DNA of 64,000 bases, taken from the NCBI GenBank assembly GCA_934464615.1, contig CAKSKA010000004.1:59329-123328 (forward strand), in the 5' to 3' direction. Each line of letters starts with the position of its first letter. The first letter of the stretch is position 1. This stretch comes from an uncultured Eubacteriales bacterium. Its GTDB lineage: Bacteria; Bacillota; Clostridia; Oscillospirales; Acutalibacteraceae. Of the stretch, positions 1 to 8,227 are shown in pieces. A program made the translations under genes and the position numbers. The notes under the pieces are model-generated. The model made no database searches, was not told the origin of the DNA, and saw only the letters and a program-made list of their open reading frames with translations.

Positions 1-966
1 AATGTTTGGGTAAACCGACTTATGACCATTGCTTCTGTCGGTGTGCTTACAGCGTGTATGGTGCTTATAGGTCTTGCCGTACTTATTTCCTTTAACGTAG
101 AAAAGGCAGTAGGCGAAATTGAGCAGCAGAACGTTGTAATGGTTTATTTTAATGATAAAAATTCCGTTGTTTACGGCGACGCACAACCCATTTTGGCTGA
201 AGGCGAAACCTTTGACGATAAGGATGTTAAAGATACACAGTACCTTGTACATAACGAGGAAGAAGCAAAAAAGGTCTGCGATGATATTGCAAAAATAGAC
301 AATATAGCAAGTGTTGAATATGTATCTAAAGAATCTGCACTTGAAAGTGTAAAATCTTCAATGCTCGAAGGTAAAGAAGAATACTTTACTTTTCTTGACG
401 AGGACGGCGGCAACCCGTTATCCGACGGCGCTCGTGTTCAACTTCAAAGTATGGAGAATTTTAGCGATACTGTAAATAAAATTAAAGGTGTTAAGGGTGT
501 TACAAGTATTCAGTCGCAGGATGATTTGGCTGACAAAATATCTGCAATCAAAAAAGGTATAGGCGTTGCGGGTATTTGGATAATTGCAATTTTGCTTGTA
601 ATTTCACTTGTAATCGTTTCTAATACAATACGTGTTACCATGTACAATCGCAAACTGCAAATAAGCATTATGAAAGCGGTTGGCGCAACTAACTCTTTTA
701 TACGTATTCCGTTTATTGTGGAGGGCGTTGTTATAGGTCTTATATCGGCGCTTATTTCGGAATGTGTTGTTTACTTCTGTTATAGGGTAGCTACCGAAAA
801 AATTATATCGTCGCTCGGAACTTCAAATGTTGTTTCGTTTGCATCGGTTGCTTGGCTTTTACTTGGCATATTTGCCGGTATCGGCGTGTTTGCGGGACTT
901 TTCGGCAGTGCGGTAATGATAAGCAAATATTTACGTAAAGAGGGCAGTGAGTTCTCTGCCATTTAA
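1..966 (+). CDS. ftsX: Cell-division ABC permease FtsX (5' end outside window)
   Basis: FtsX is the membrane subunit of the FtsEX complex, which sits at the division site and switches on peptidoglycan hydrolases. The frame is open from base 1, so the start and probably ftsE lie to the left. The ATG at 22 is internal, because the preceding codons read NVWVNRL, typical of the segment before the first helix. About 321 residues are present: one N-terminal membrane helix, a large extracellular loop (about 35-185) and three C-terminal helices with the FtsX core around MYNRKLQISIMKAVGA. The stop is 13 bases before a PcsB-like hydrolase, the usual FtsEX partner, which supports the call strongly. Confidence 0.93.
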   Translation, partial: NVWVNRLMTIASVGVLTACMVLIGLAVLISFNVEKAVGEIEQQNVVMVYFNDKNSVVYGDAQPILAEGETFDDKDVKDTQYLVHNEEEAKKVCDDIAKIDNIASVEYVSKESALESVKSSMLEGKEEYFTFLDEDGGNPLSDGARVQLQSMENFSDTVNKIKGVKGVTSIQSQDDLADKISAIKKGIGVAGIWIIAILLVISLVIVSNTIRVTMYNRKLQISIMKAVGATNSFIRIPFIVEGVVIGLISALISECVVYFCYRVATEKIISSLGTSNVVSFASVAWLLLGIFAGIGVFAGLFGSAVMISKYLRKEGSEFSAI

Positions 967-979
967 CAGGGAGTATGTT

Positions 980-2146
980 ATGAAACTTAAAAGATTCAAC
1001 AGAATTACAGCTTTGTGTTTAACGGTAGTTTTATCGGTATCGTTGTTTTCCGCAGGCTTTACGGCGTCTGCTGCAAACAGTGACCAGATTGCCGATTTGA
1101 ACAGGCAGATAGAAGAGTTAAACAAAAAAATAAGCAACGATAAAAATAATGCAAAAAAACAGCAGGAAACCAAAAATTTGCTTGATCAGCAAATTGCGGC
1201 AATGCAGAAAAAGATAGATCTGCTTGACAGCCAGATAAGCACTACTAAGGCCGAAATTGCGGCAAGCGAAAAGAAAATCGAGGAAAAAAATACCGAGATA
1301 GCAGACACAAAAGAACAGTTTAAAAAGCGCTTGCGCTCCCTTTATAACAGTAACACAAACAGCAGTGTTCAGGTGTTGCTCGGTGCGGAGTCTTTTTCGG
1401 ATTTGCTTACCAGAACCGAGCTTACAAAATGTATTTCCGCACAGGATAATAAAATTGTTGACGAGTTGACTGATGCGATTTCACAAATAAATACCGAAAT
1501 TGCCGCAAATCAAGAACGTCAAAAGCAGCTTGACGCCAATAAGGCTGAAGTAGCTTCCGATAAGGCAAAACTCGACGCATCGGTAAAGCAGGTTAATCAG
1601 GTAATATCAAGTCTTAACAGCGGTATATCAACTGCACAAAACGATATTAAAAAACTCCAGAATACAATTGATTCGCTTACTGTAGGCGGTGAAGTTGATA
1701 TTGAATTTGACGGTAAGTTTATTTGGCCGTGTCCGGGATATACAAATATTACATCCGGTATGGGACCGCGTTGGGGTACAACGCATAACGGTATTGATAT
1801 TTCATCCGGCGGTATACGCGGCAAGGCGATAGTTTCGGCTGCCAGCGGTACGGTAACCACTGTTGTAAATTCATGCACACATGACTATCCGAAATACAGC
1901 AGTTGCGGTTGCGGCGGCGGTTTCGGCAACCATGTACGTATTTCACACGGTACATATAAGGGCGTGTATTACAAAACAATTTACGGCCATATGAAAAACG
2001 TGGCAAGCGGCATTTATAATGGCTTGCACGTAGGTAGAAATAAGGTTATAGGTTATGTTGGCTGCACCGGCTACTCGACAGGTAATCATTTACATTTCAG
2101 CATTGTAGCAGGCACTAAATATGTAGATCCGGAATTGTATGTATAA
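980..2146 (+). CDS. Secreted coiled-coil M23 peptidase (PcsB/EnvC-like murein hydrolase)
   Basis: A 388-residue exported protein. Residues 1-31 are a signal peptide ending near ASA; about 35-230 is a long heptad-rich coiled coil; about 255-388 is an M23 (LytM) domain with zinc-ligand motifs HNGIDIS and HLHF. A Cys-rich insert (SCGCGGGFGNH) precedes the HVRISHG strand, as in many clostridial members. The family cleaves peptidoglycan cross-bridges, and this architecture is typical of hydrolases activated by FtsEX, which fits ftsX directly upstream. I chose ATG 980 because an AGGGAG-like site precedes it and the signal peptide starts there. The metal ligands look intact, so an active enzyme is more likely than an EnvC-like activator. 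Confidence 0.92.
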   Translation: MKLKRFNRITALCLTVVLSVSLFSAGFTASAANSDQIADLNRQIEELNKKISNDKNNAKKQQETKNLLDQQIAAMQKKIDLLDSQISTTKAEIAASEKKIEEKNTEIADTKEQFKKRLRSLYNSNTNSSVQVLLGAESFSDLLTRTELTKCISAQDNKIVDELTDAISQINTEIAANQERQKQLDANKAEVASDKAKLDASVKQVNQVISSLNSGISTAQNDIKKLQNTIDSLTVGGEVDIEFDGKFIWPCPGYTNITSGMGPRWGTTHNGIDISSGGIRGKAIVSAASGTVTTVVNSCTHDYPKYSSCGCGGGFGNHVRISHGTYKGVYYKTIYGHMKNVASGIYNGLHVGRNKVIGYVGCTGYSTGNHLHFSIVAGTKYVDPELYV

Positions 2147-2188
2147 TTTGTATCAGGGGCAATTTATTTGCCCCTGAATGTTTATAAA

Positions 2189-2686
2189 ATGAAAAAGAGA
2201 ATTGTTTTAAGATATATTTTTGCAGCAATGTTGGTTGCATTATTTATATTTGTATTTTTAATGTCGGCGGAAAACGCGGATAAATCCACTTCCACAAGCG
2301 GAAGATTAATTGCGAAGTTTGCAAATATATTTTCGAGTGATTATAAAAGCGGCTCGATACAGGTTAAGATATTAATAATTGCAAAATACCAGCACTTTGT
2401 AAGAAAACTTGCACATTTTACGGTTTACTTTTTAATAGGCGTATGCGGATTCGGATTTTTCAAGACATTTGAAAAAGTAAAACTTTATAAATGCTGCATT
2501 TTTTCGTATATTTGCGGCACATTGTATTCGGTAACGGATGAAATTCATCAGTTTTTTGTACCGGGCAGGGCGGCGCAGGTAACGGATGTTTTGCTGGACA
2601 GCGCCGGAGTATTTTGCGGTACATTAATTTTTGCTGTATCTTATATAATTATTAACAAAATCAGGGGTAGAAGAAATGCAAAATGA
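2189..2686 (+). CDS. VanZ-like membrane protein
   Basis: A 165-residue integral membrane protein of the VanZ-like family: an N-terminal helix (about 7-27), a stretch ending in RKLAHFTVYFLIG, the conserved core EIHQFFVPGRAAQVTDVLLDS (positions about 120-140), and a last helix. VanZ of Tn1546 gives low-level teicoplanin resistance, but chromosomal relatives have no settled role, so resistance should not be assumed. No strong ribosome-binding site precedes the ATG at 2189. A GGGGCAA/TTGCCCC hairpin (2154-2174) lies just upstream and may attenuate or insulate it. Its end overlaps the next gene by 11 bases. Confidence 0.85.
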   Translation: MKKRIVLRYIFAAMLVALFIFVFLMSAENADKSTSTSGRLIAKFANIFSSDYKSGSIQVKILIIAKYQHFVRKLAHFTVYFLIGVCGFGFFKTFEKVKLYKCCIFSYICGTLYSVTDEIHQFFVPGRAAQVTDVLLDSAGVFCGTLIFAVSYIIINKIRGRRNAK

Positions 2687-3950
2687 AAACAGTAATAAAT
2701 CATCAAAACGTGAGCGTTCCTTAATGTTTAAAGCCGGTTTAACAGCTTTTTTAGTTTTGGCGGCCGCAATTACGTTTTTTTTGGCGCTTTATAAATTAGG
2801 CGAAATATTTGCTTTTTTCGGTAAAGTTTTATCGGTTATAGAGCCTATACTTATAGGCGCAGTTATTGCTTATCTTGCAAACCCCATGCAAAACTTTTTT
2901 AACAAATACGCACTTAAAATTTTACGCAAAATTTTTAAGAAAAACACAGGATTTGAAAAGACCGCGGCTGCGTTAAGTATTACGTTGGCAATGGTTATGT
3001 TTGTGCTTTTCATATTTGTTTTCTTCTACTTAATTATTCCGGAATTTTCAAAGAGCATTGCAACACTTATCGAAACAATACCGTCGCAGTTTGAGGCGCT
3101 TGTGGGAAAAGTAAACGGCTTTTTGGATGATAATGAAAAATTGGTAAACGATTTGAATACATTTTTCGAATCGCAAAAGCAGTGGTTTTCCGATGTCGTC
3201 ACAAAAAATGCAAATGCAGTGGCGTCATATGTCGCTACAGGCGTTTTGGGCTTTGTAGGATTTTTAAAAAATTTTGTTGTCGGTTTTATGGTTGCCATTT
3301 ATATACTTGCAAGCAAAAAAATATTTGCCGCACAGTGTAAAAAAATTCTTTGTGCATTTTTAAGTCGGGAAAAAGTTAATACTGTATTACGCGCAACAAA
3401 AAAATGTGACAGCATTTACGGAGGATTTATTAACGGCAAGCTGCTTGATTCGTTAATAATAGGTATACTGTGCTTTATCGGTGTGACCGTGCTTAAGATG
3501 CCGTATACGGTTTTGATTTCGGTTATAGTAGGCGTTACAAATGTAATACCTGTGTTCGGTCCGTATATCGGCGCGATTCCCAGTGCGTTTTTGGTTTTAC
3601 TTGAAAGCCCGATTAAATGTGTTTATTTCGTAATATTTATAATTTTATTGCAGACGCTGGACGGAAATGTTATAGGTCCTAAAATTCTCGGTGACTCTAC
3701 AGGTCTTTCGGCATTTTGGGTAATGGTTTCAATAATTGTCGGCGGCGGATTTTTCGGCGTCCTCGGTATGCTGCTGGGTGTTCCGACTTTCGCGGTAATT
3801 TATTATCTTGTAAAGACGATTTTGCGCCGCAAACTTATTGCCAAAAATCTTCCCGTCAAAACGCAGGCATACGGTAATGCTGCCGATATAAACACGATTT
3901 ATACTGAACATACGGAGGCTGAAGACAGTGAGAAAGAGTCTGTTGATTGA
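2676..3950 (+). CDS. AI-2E (PerM/YtvI) family membrane transporter
   Basis: A 424-residue polytopic membrane protein of the AI-2E transporter family. Hydrophobic helices lie near 17-40, 50-72, 98-125, 200-220, 250-275, 280-300, 308-325 and 340-375. A soluble segment (about 130-195) follows the third helix, and the conserved C-terminal core includes NVIPVFGPYIGAIPSA and the glycine-rich GGGFFGVLGMLLGVP. Members include autoinducer-2 exporters, Na+/H+ antiporters and the Bacillus protein YtvI, so the substrate cannot be read from sequence. The acidic tail (about 400-424) overlaps the next gene, suggesting translational coupling. Confidence 0.88.
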   Translation: MQNENSNKSSKRERSLMFKAGLTAFLVLAAAITFFLALYKLGEIFAFFGKVLSVIEPILIGAVIAYLANPMQNFFNKYALKILRKIFKKNTGFEKTAAALSITLAMVMFVLFIFVFFYLIIPEFSKSIATLIETIPSQFEALVGKVNGFLDDNEKLVNDLNTFFESQKQWFSDVVTKNANAVASYVATGVLGFVGFLKNFVVGFMVAIYILASKKIFAAQCKKILCAFLSREKVNTVLRATKKCDSIYGGFINGKLLDSLIIGILCFIGVTVLKMPYTVLISVIVGVTNVIPVFGPYIGAIPSAFLVLLESPIKCVYFVIFIILLQTLDGNVIGPKILGDSTGLSAFWVMVSIIVGGGFFGVLGMLLGVPTFAVIYYLVKTILRRKLIAKNLPVKTQAYGNAADINTIYTEHTEAEDSEKESVD

Positions 3951-4446
3951 GCAAAACAGGGAACTTTTCGATAAATTGCAAATTGCAAATTTGAAACTCA
4001 AGCGGTTAAATAATGAAAATGATGTTTTGAAAGAAAAAATAGAAGTGCTTGAACGCTCTGTTAAGGATTTACAGAACTCGGCGCAATCAAATGCGGTAAT
4101 TTCTGATGATAAAGTTATACTTTGTGAGGACTCTCAAAGTGATGATGTTGTTGCCGACACGGCTGTCGAAACCGAAAAAATTGAGTTTGCTCCCGAAACG
4201 GAATACGGCTCGGAAATTATAGGTGAAATAGTTATTCAGACTTCCGTTTACAGTGAAAAGATTACCGAATCTGCAAAGGAAAATAAAAAAGAATTGCTTA
4301 ACCTTATTATCGGCAGAAGTGAAGTCGCAAAATCGGAAGTACTTGACATAGCAATGTCCGACTCCGCAATTGAAAACAAAAAAAATATGATGAATTCCGT
4401 ACTTGATGATACGGTCGAATATTTTAAAAGCGTTATAGAACAGTAG
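3928..4446 (+). CDS. Hypothetical coiled-coil protein
   Basis: A 172-residue soluble acidic protein I do not recognise. Residues 1-50 form a leucine-rich coiled coil (repeats around LKRLNNENDVLKEKIEVLE). The middle (50-110) is acidic and low-complexity, probably disordered, and the C-terminus is helical. There is no signal peptide or membrane segment. It starts at GTG 3928, nine bases after GGAGG and inside the AI-2E gene (23-base overlap), so it is probably made together with the transporter. A strong terminator follows at once, making this the last gene of the operon. A small cytoplasmic scaffold is possible but not shown. Confidence 0.7.
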   Translation: MRKSLLIEQNRELFDKLQIANLKLKRLNNENDVLKEKIEVLERSVKDLQNSAQSNAVISDDKVILCEDSQSDDVVADTAVETEKIEFAPETEYGSEIIGEIVIQTSVYSEKITESAKENKKELLNLIIGRSEVAKSEVLDIAMSDSAIENKKNMMNSVLDDTVEYFKSVIEQ

Positions 4447-4450
4447 ATAA

Positions 4451-4482
4451 AGAGAAAGTCTGTGCGGACTTTCTCTTTTTTT
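4451..4482 (+). terminator. Intrinsic terminator after the ftsX-AI-2E operon
   Basis: A perfect 10-bp stem AGAGAAAGTC/GACTTTCTCT with a 6-base loop (TGTGCG), followed by a run of T. It starts a few bases after the stop of the coiled-coil gene and separates that operon from the leader of the LysR gene. Confidence 0.92.
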
Positions 4483-4547
4483 GTTAAAACTAATTGTATA
4501 AAAATTGCCGAATTACGCTGCAATTTGTAGATTTTAAAAAATAATTA

Positions 4548-4650
4548 TGGTATAATATTTTTATACCGCCGGCGGTGGAACGCCGTCGAAGCGCTGACAC
4601 GCTGTGAAAATCAAAGATTTTCGTATAAAAACACTGTACCAAAAAACATA
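4548..4650 (+). promoter_or_regulatory. Extended -10 promoter and structured leader, copy 1 (LysR gene)
   Basis: TGGTATAAT at 4548-4556 is an extended -10 box. The transcribed leader then has three small hairpins: a GC-rich one (CGGCG/CGCCG region, about 4569-4586); AGCG/CGCT around loop CTGACA (4590-4603); and GAAAATC-AAA-GATTTTC (4606-4622). Almost the same block occurs at 37720-37816 before the PBP gene, with paired changes that keep the middle stem. Sharing starts at the -10 and runs through the hairpins to a TACCAAA stretch, so it is either a cis-regulatory RNA with its promoter or a short dispersed repeat. I do not recognise it as a known riboswitch class. Confidence 0.6.
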
Positions 4651-4668
4651 ATTTTTCGGGGGATATGT

Positions 4669-5601
4669 ATGAATTTATTACATTTAAAATATGCTTTAGA
4701 GGTTTCGCAAACAGGCTCTATAAACAAAGCTGCCGAAAAATTATATGTCGGTCAGCCGAACTTGAGCCGTGCGATTAAAGAGTTGGAAGCGTCTTTGGGC
4801 GTTGCTATATTTGACCGCAGTGCAAAAGGTATGACCTTAACACCAGACGGAGAAATATTTGTAAGATACGCAAAGTCGATTTTAAAGCAGGTTGATGCCG
4901 TTGAAGGAATGTTTAAAAATTCTTCTGCGGCTAAAAAACGGTTTTCACTTTCCTGTCCGCGCGCCGGCTATATTTCCGAAGCGTTTTCAAAGTTTTCTTT
5001 AAACTTTGAATCGGATTCATCGGTAGAAGTGTTCTATAAGGAAACAAATTCTTCCGACACACTGAAAAATATTTTGCAGGATGACTATAAGATAGGAATT
5101 GTAAGATACGCGGATAAGCATGATAACTATTACAAAACATTGCTTGACGAAAAAGGAATAGACTACGAACTGATTGCCGAGTTTAATTATGTTTTGCTTG
5201 TAAGTGAAAAGAGTCCGATTTTAAAAATTAAAAACATTACGTTTGACGAGCTTAATAAATATATAGAAATCGCCCATGCAAACGCAACTGTTCCGACAGT
5301 TCCGTTTGACGATCACAAGGGTGATTTACAGGCAGATAATGCGCAAAGAAGAATTTTTGTTTTTGAAAGATCCAGTCAGTTCGAGTTGCTGTCGGAAAAT
5401 CCGGAAACATTTATGTGGGTGTCGCCAGTGTCTGATTTAACGCTTAAACGATACGGTTTAAGACAACTTGAGAGCGATGCCAATAGACTTGTCTATCGGG
5501 ATATGCTTATTCATAAAAAAGAGTATTCGTTAACCGACTTGGACAAATTATTTATTTCCGAGTTGTGTGCGGCGAAGAGAAATATTTTAAAGACAAGGTG
5601 A
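4669..5601 (+). CDS. LysR-family transcriptional regulator
   Basis: A 310-residue LysR-type regulator. The N-terminal winged helix-turn-helix (about 1-60) shows the family signature NKAAEKLYVGQPNLSRAIKE, followed by a linker helix and an effector-binding domain (about 90-300). LysR regulators usually sense a small metabolite and often control a divergent gene, but none is divergent here. The next gene, a phosphoesterase, starts 4 bases after its stop and is probably co-transcribed. The effector cannot be inferred. Start ATG 4669 follows GGGGGATATGT. Confidence 0.9.
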   Translation: MNLLHLKYALEVSQTGSINKAAEKLYVGQPNLSRAIKELEASLGVAIFDRSAKGMTLTPDGEIFVRYAKSILKQVDAVEGMFKNSSAAKKRFSLSCPRAGYISEAFSKFSLNFESDSSVEVFYKETNSSDTLKNILQDDYKIGIVRYADKHDNYYKTLLDEKGIDYELIAEFNYVLLVSEKSPILKIKNITFDELNKYIEIAHANATVPTVPFDDHKGDLQADNAQRRIFVFERSSQFELLSENPETFMWVSPVSDLTLKRYGLRQLESDANRLVYRDMLIHKKEYSLTDLDKLFISELCAAKRNILKTR

Positions 5602-5605
5602 TTTT

Positions 5606-6163
5606 ATGAAGTGGATGATTGCGTCCGATATACACGGCAGCGCATATTATTGCAGGAAACTTATTGACAGGTTTGAAAAAGAAAATGCCGACAGGTTACT
5701 GTTGCTGGGCGATTTGCTGTATCACGGTCCGAGGAACGACTTACCGAAAGAATATGCACCTAAAGAAGTTATTAAAATGCTTAACGGTATTAAAAACAAT
5801 ATTTTTTGCGTGCGCGGAAATTGTGAAGCCGAAGTCGATCAAATGGTGTTGGAATTTCCGGTGTCGGCGGACTACACAATAATTGATTTTGGGAATTTTG
5901 CAATGTTTGCAACGCACGGACATATTTTTAATGAAAAGAATCTGCCGCCGATAAAACACGGGGATATACTCATAAACGGTCACACGCATATACCTGTATG
6001 TGAAACGGTTGACGGAATATTACATTTAAATCCGGGATCTGTTTCCATACCTAAGGACAACAGCTGCAACAGCTATATGACTTTTGTGGAAAATGTGTTT
6101 TTATGGCACAATATCGACGGGGAAGTATATAACAAATACAGTATGAATAACTTTAGAGAATAG
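5606..6163 (+). CDS. YfcE/MJ0936-type metallophosphoesterase
   Basis: A 185-residue calcineurin-like phosphoesterase of the YfcE/MJ0936 type, which binds two metals and hydrolyses phosphodiesters. All metal motifs are present: DIHGS near residue 8, GDLLYHGP near 36, GNCE near 75, THGH near 107 and NGHTH near 127. Length is normal for the family (about 160-190). The physiological substrate is not known for most members. It follows the LysR gene by 4 bases, with AAGGTGATTTT as its ribosome-binding site. Confidence 0.9.
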   Translation: MKWMIASDIHGSAYYCRKLIDRFEKENADRLLLLGDLLYHGPRNDLPKEYAPKEVIKMLNGIKNNIFCVRGNCEAEVDQMVLEFPVSADYTIIDFGNFAMFATHGHIFNEKNLPPIKHGDILINGHTHIPVCETVDGILHLNPGSVSIPKDNSCNSYMTFVENVFLWHNIDGEVYNKYSMNNFRE

Positions 6164-6279
6164 ATATATCGATAAATACAATACCGATATTATAAATCGG
6201 CAATGTACAAATAATATTTTACCTGTTATTATAATAATGTTAATATTTGTATTATTATGCAGTTTTCGGAGGTGCCGTA

Positions 6280-6891
6280 GTGAAAACAGGCGATATTTCA
6301 CGTGCTACGCTCGGAAGATTACCGGTTTATTTAAATTATCTTAACAGTTTACCTGTTACGGTTGAAACCATATCCGCAACTTCTATTTCAAAAGGTCTTT
6401 GTTTAGGCGAAGTTCAGGTAAGGAAGGATTTAGGCACTGTATGCGGTGCCGGTAAACCAAAAGTCGGTTATGAAATTTCGACTTTAAAGAAGAGCCTTGA
6501 AGATATTTTGGGAAATAAAAACGGGGCGGCTGTTATTGTCGGTGCAGGCAGACTCGGTAGGGCGTTGTATAATTATAAAGGTTTTAAGGATTACGGATTA
6601 AATATTCTTGCTGCGTTTGACAGCAACAAAGCCGTTGTAAATGAGGAAAGTGTACGACCGATTTTTTACATAGATAAACTTAATGAGTTTTGCAGAAAAA
6701 ACAATGTAAAAATAGGTATAATTACCGTGCCGGAGGCAGCGGCGCAAACCGCCTGCGATTTACTTTGCAACAGCGGTGTTAAGGCAATTTGGAACTTTTC
6801 GCCGACGCAGCTTAAAGCAGATGACACGGTAACGGTACAAAACGAGAATCTGTCACTGTCATTAGCTTATTTAAAATTACTTATTAATTAA
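6280..6891 (+). CDS. rex: Redox-sensing transcriptional repressor Rex
   Basis: Rex senses the NADH/NAD+ ratio and represses fermentation and hydrogenase genes when NADH is low. Residues 1-80 form the winged-helix DNA-binding domain (ISRATLGRLPVYLNYL, then KGLCLGEVQVRKDL); about 85-203 is a Rossmann domain with VGAGRLGRALYNY and the dimerisation helix. At 203 residues it is close to the usual 205-215. I chose GTG 6280 because GGAGGTG precedes it by a few bases and the extension upstream lacks family similarity. Its place before a hydrogenase locus fits redox control of that locus. An AT-rich palindrome (TTATTATAATAA) lies upstream but is not a convincing Rex box. Confidence 0.93.
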   Translation: MKTGDISRATLGRLPVYLNYLNSLPVTVETISATSISKGLCLGEVQVRKDLGTVCGAGKPKVGYEISTLKKSLEDILGNKNGAAVIVGAGRLGRALYNYKGFKDYGLNILAAFDSNKAVVNEESVRPIFYIDKLNEFCRKNNVKIGIITVPEAAAQTACDLLCNSGVKAIWNFSPTQLKADDTVTVQNENLSLSLAYLKLLIN

Positions 6892-6912
6892 AACGGAAAG
6901 GAGTGTTGAATT

Positions 6913-7656
6913 ATGAATCTTGACAGAATAATTGCCGTACGAAATAATAAAACAGTTTACCGCGACGGAAATAAATGTTTAAAGGTTTTTAATTCCGATT
7001 ACTCCAAAGCAAATGTTTTAAATGAAGCGCTTAATCAGGCACGTATTGAACTTACCGGTTTAAATATTCCAAAGGTTTTGGAAGTAACGGTAATTGACGG
7101 CAAATGGACTATTGTTTCGGAATTTATAAAGGGCAAATCTTTGCAGCAGCTTATTAACGACGACAGGGAAAATGCTGATAAATATTTAGAGATTTTTGTA
7201 AATACTCAGGTTAAAATGAATTCTGTGACTTGTTCGGATTTAAATAGTCAGAGTGAAAAGATGGAAAAGAGCATTTTGCTTACCGACCTAAATGCTACAC
7301 AAAGATATAATTTGTATTTGAAATTAAAAAATATGCCGGAAAGCAATAACATTTGCCATGGCGACTATAATCCTACAAACATTATTATTACAGATGACGG
7401 CATACCGTTTATTATTGATTGGTCGCATGTAACCCGCGGGGATTGCTGCGCGGATGCCGCTTGGACGTATTTATTGTTTTTGTTTAACAACGACACGGAT
7501 ATGGCAAATAAGTATTTAACTCTGTTTTGTAAAAAAAGCAAAAACAATACAGCGTGTGTTAAAAATTGGGTGTCAACCGTTGCCGCATCAAGACTTATAA
7601 GGTGCAATGAGGCACAAAGGAACTTTTTGTACGGTTATGTAAACGACGAACTATAG
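6913..7656 (+). CDS. APH/choline-kinase-like phosphotransferase
   Basis: A 247-residue kinase-fold protein of the aminoglycoside phosphotransferase/choline kinase superfamily. The catalytic motif ICHGDYNPTNIII (about 148-160) and the metal-binding IIDWSH (about 167-172) are intact. The N-terminal lobe is short and ends in EFIKGKSL. Family members phosphorylate small hydroxylated molecules; neither antibiotic resistance nor choline can be concluded. It follows rex by 21 bases with AAAGGAG upstream, so the two are likely co-transcribed. It may connect to the hydrogenase locus only by position. Confidence 0.82.
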   Translation: MNLDRIIAVRNNKTVYRDGNKCLKVFNSDYSKANVLNEALNQARIELTGLNIPKVLEVTVIDGKWTIVSEFIKGKSLQQLINDDRENADKYLEIFVNTQVKMNSVTCSDLNSQSEKMEKSILLTDLNATQRYNLYLKLKNMPESNNICHGDYNPTNIIITDDGIPFIIDWSHVTRGDCCADAAWTYLLFLFNNDTDMANKYLTLFCKKSKNNTACVKNWVSTVAASRLIRCNEAQRNFLYGYVNDEL

Positions 7657-7669
7657 TTTGGAATGATGT

Positions 7670-7685
7670 CGGATAATATTATCCG
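7670..7685. promoter_or_regulatory. 16-bp perfect palindrome upstream of the hydrogenase genes
   Basis: CGGATAATATTATCCG is a perfect palindrome in the 64-bp gap between the phosphotransferase and the first [2Fe-2S] gene. There is no T-run after it, so it is not an obvious terminator. It may be an operator, but it does not match the Rex consensus (TTGTTAA...TTAACAA). Confidence 0.45.
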
Positions 7686-7720
7686 TCTGTAGTATAAAAA
7701 ACATAACGAGGAGAATTTTT

Positions 7721-7960
7721 ATGAAAATTACAGTATGCATCGGATCATCATGTCACATTAAGGGTTCACGTCAGGTAGTTGAGCAACTTCAGAAATTAAT
7801 ACATGACAACAGTTTATCTGACAAAGTTGACCTTGCAGGTACATTTTGCCTGGGACGCTGTAAGGAGGGTGTTTGCGTAACGGTTGACGACGATTTCTTT
7901 TCGGTGTCTCCCGACAGCGTTGACGCATTTTTCAAGGATAATGTTTTAACACGGGTGTGA
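7721..7960 (+). CDS. Thioredoxin-like [2Fe-2S] protein (NuoE/HndA-type), copy 1
   Basis: A 79-residue stand-alone thioredoxin-fold [2Fe-2S] domain, like the C-terminal half of NuoE or the small subunit of NADH-linked hydrogenases. Four candidate cluster cysteines lie in CIGSSCHIKGS and GTFCLGRCKEGVC. It lacks the helical N-terminal domain of full NuoE. Such domains pass electrons between NADH-dehydrogenase or hydrogenase partners. It precedes a second copy and a sensory hydrogenase, with AACGAGGAG as its ribosome-binding site. It may be an electron shuttle for the hydrogenases. Confidence 0.85.
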   Translation: MKITVCIGSSCHIKGSRQVVEQLQKLIHDNSLSDKVDLAGTFCLGRCKEGVCVTVDDDFFSVSPDSVDAFFKDNVLTRV

Positions 7961-7964
7961 TTTC

Positions 7965-8210
7965 ATGATAATTCAAATTTGCGTTGGCTCTTCCTGTCAT
8001 TTAAAGGGATCGGAAGAATTGGTTGTTTTGTTTCAAAAAGCCATTGAGGAACACGGACTCGGTAACGATATAACACTTGCCGGCAGTTTTTGTACCGGCA
8101 GATGTAACCGTACAGGTGTTACGGTAACTATTGACGACAACGTATATACCGGTGTTACTACGGAAAAATTTGAAGAATTTTTCAATGATAACGTCTTAAA
8201 AAAACTATAG
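7965..8210 (+). CDS. Thioredoxin-like [2Fe-2S] protein (NuoE/HndA-type), copy 2
   Basis: An 81-residue paralogue of the preceding gene, 4 bases after its stop. Cysteines lie in CVGSSCHLKGSEEL and GSFCTGRCNRTGVTV. The two are clearly similar along their length (IQICVGSSCHLKGS against ITVCIGSSCHIKGS), pointing to a tandem duplication, but diverged enough to have separate partners. The next gene begins 17 bases later with GAGAGGTAG upstream. Same inferred electron-transfer role as copy 1. Confidence 0.85.
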   Translation: MIIQICVGSSCHLKGSEELVVLFQKAIEEHGLGNDITLAGSFCTGRCNRTGVTVTIDDNVYTGVTTEKFEEFFNDNVLKKL

Positions 8211-8227
8211 GTTGAGAGGTAGTACAT

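Noticed and set aside
2189..2686. Glycopeptide resistance gene
   Set aside because: VanZ-like proteins are common in chromosomes without vanA-type clusters; no other van gene is near.
6164..6279. Rex operator upstream of rex
   Set aside because: Only an AT-rich palindrome (TTATTATAATAA) is present; the TTGTTAA...TTAACAA form is not found.
6913..7656. Aminoglycoside resistance gene
   Set aside because: The kinase fold alone does not identify the substrate, and no mobile or resistance context surrounds it.
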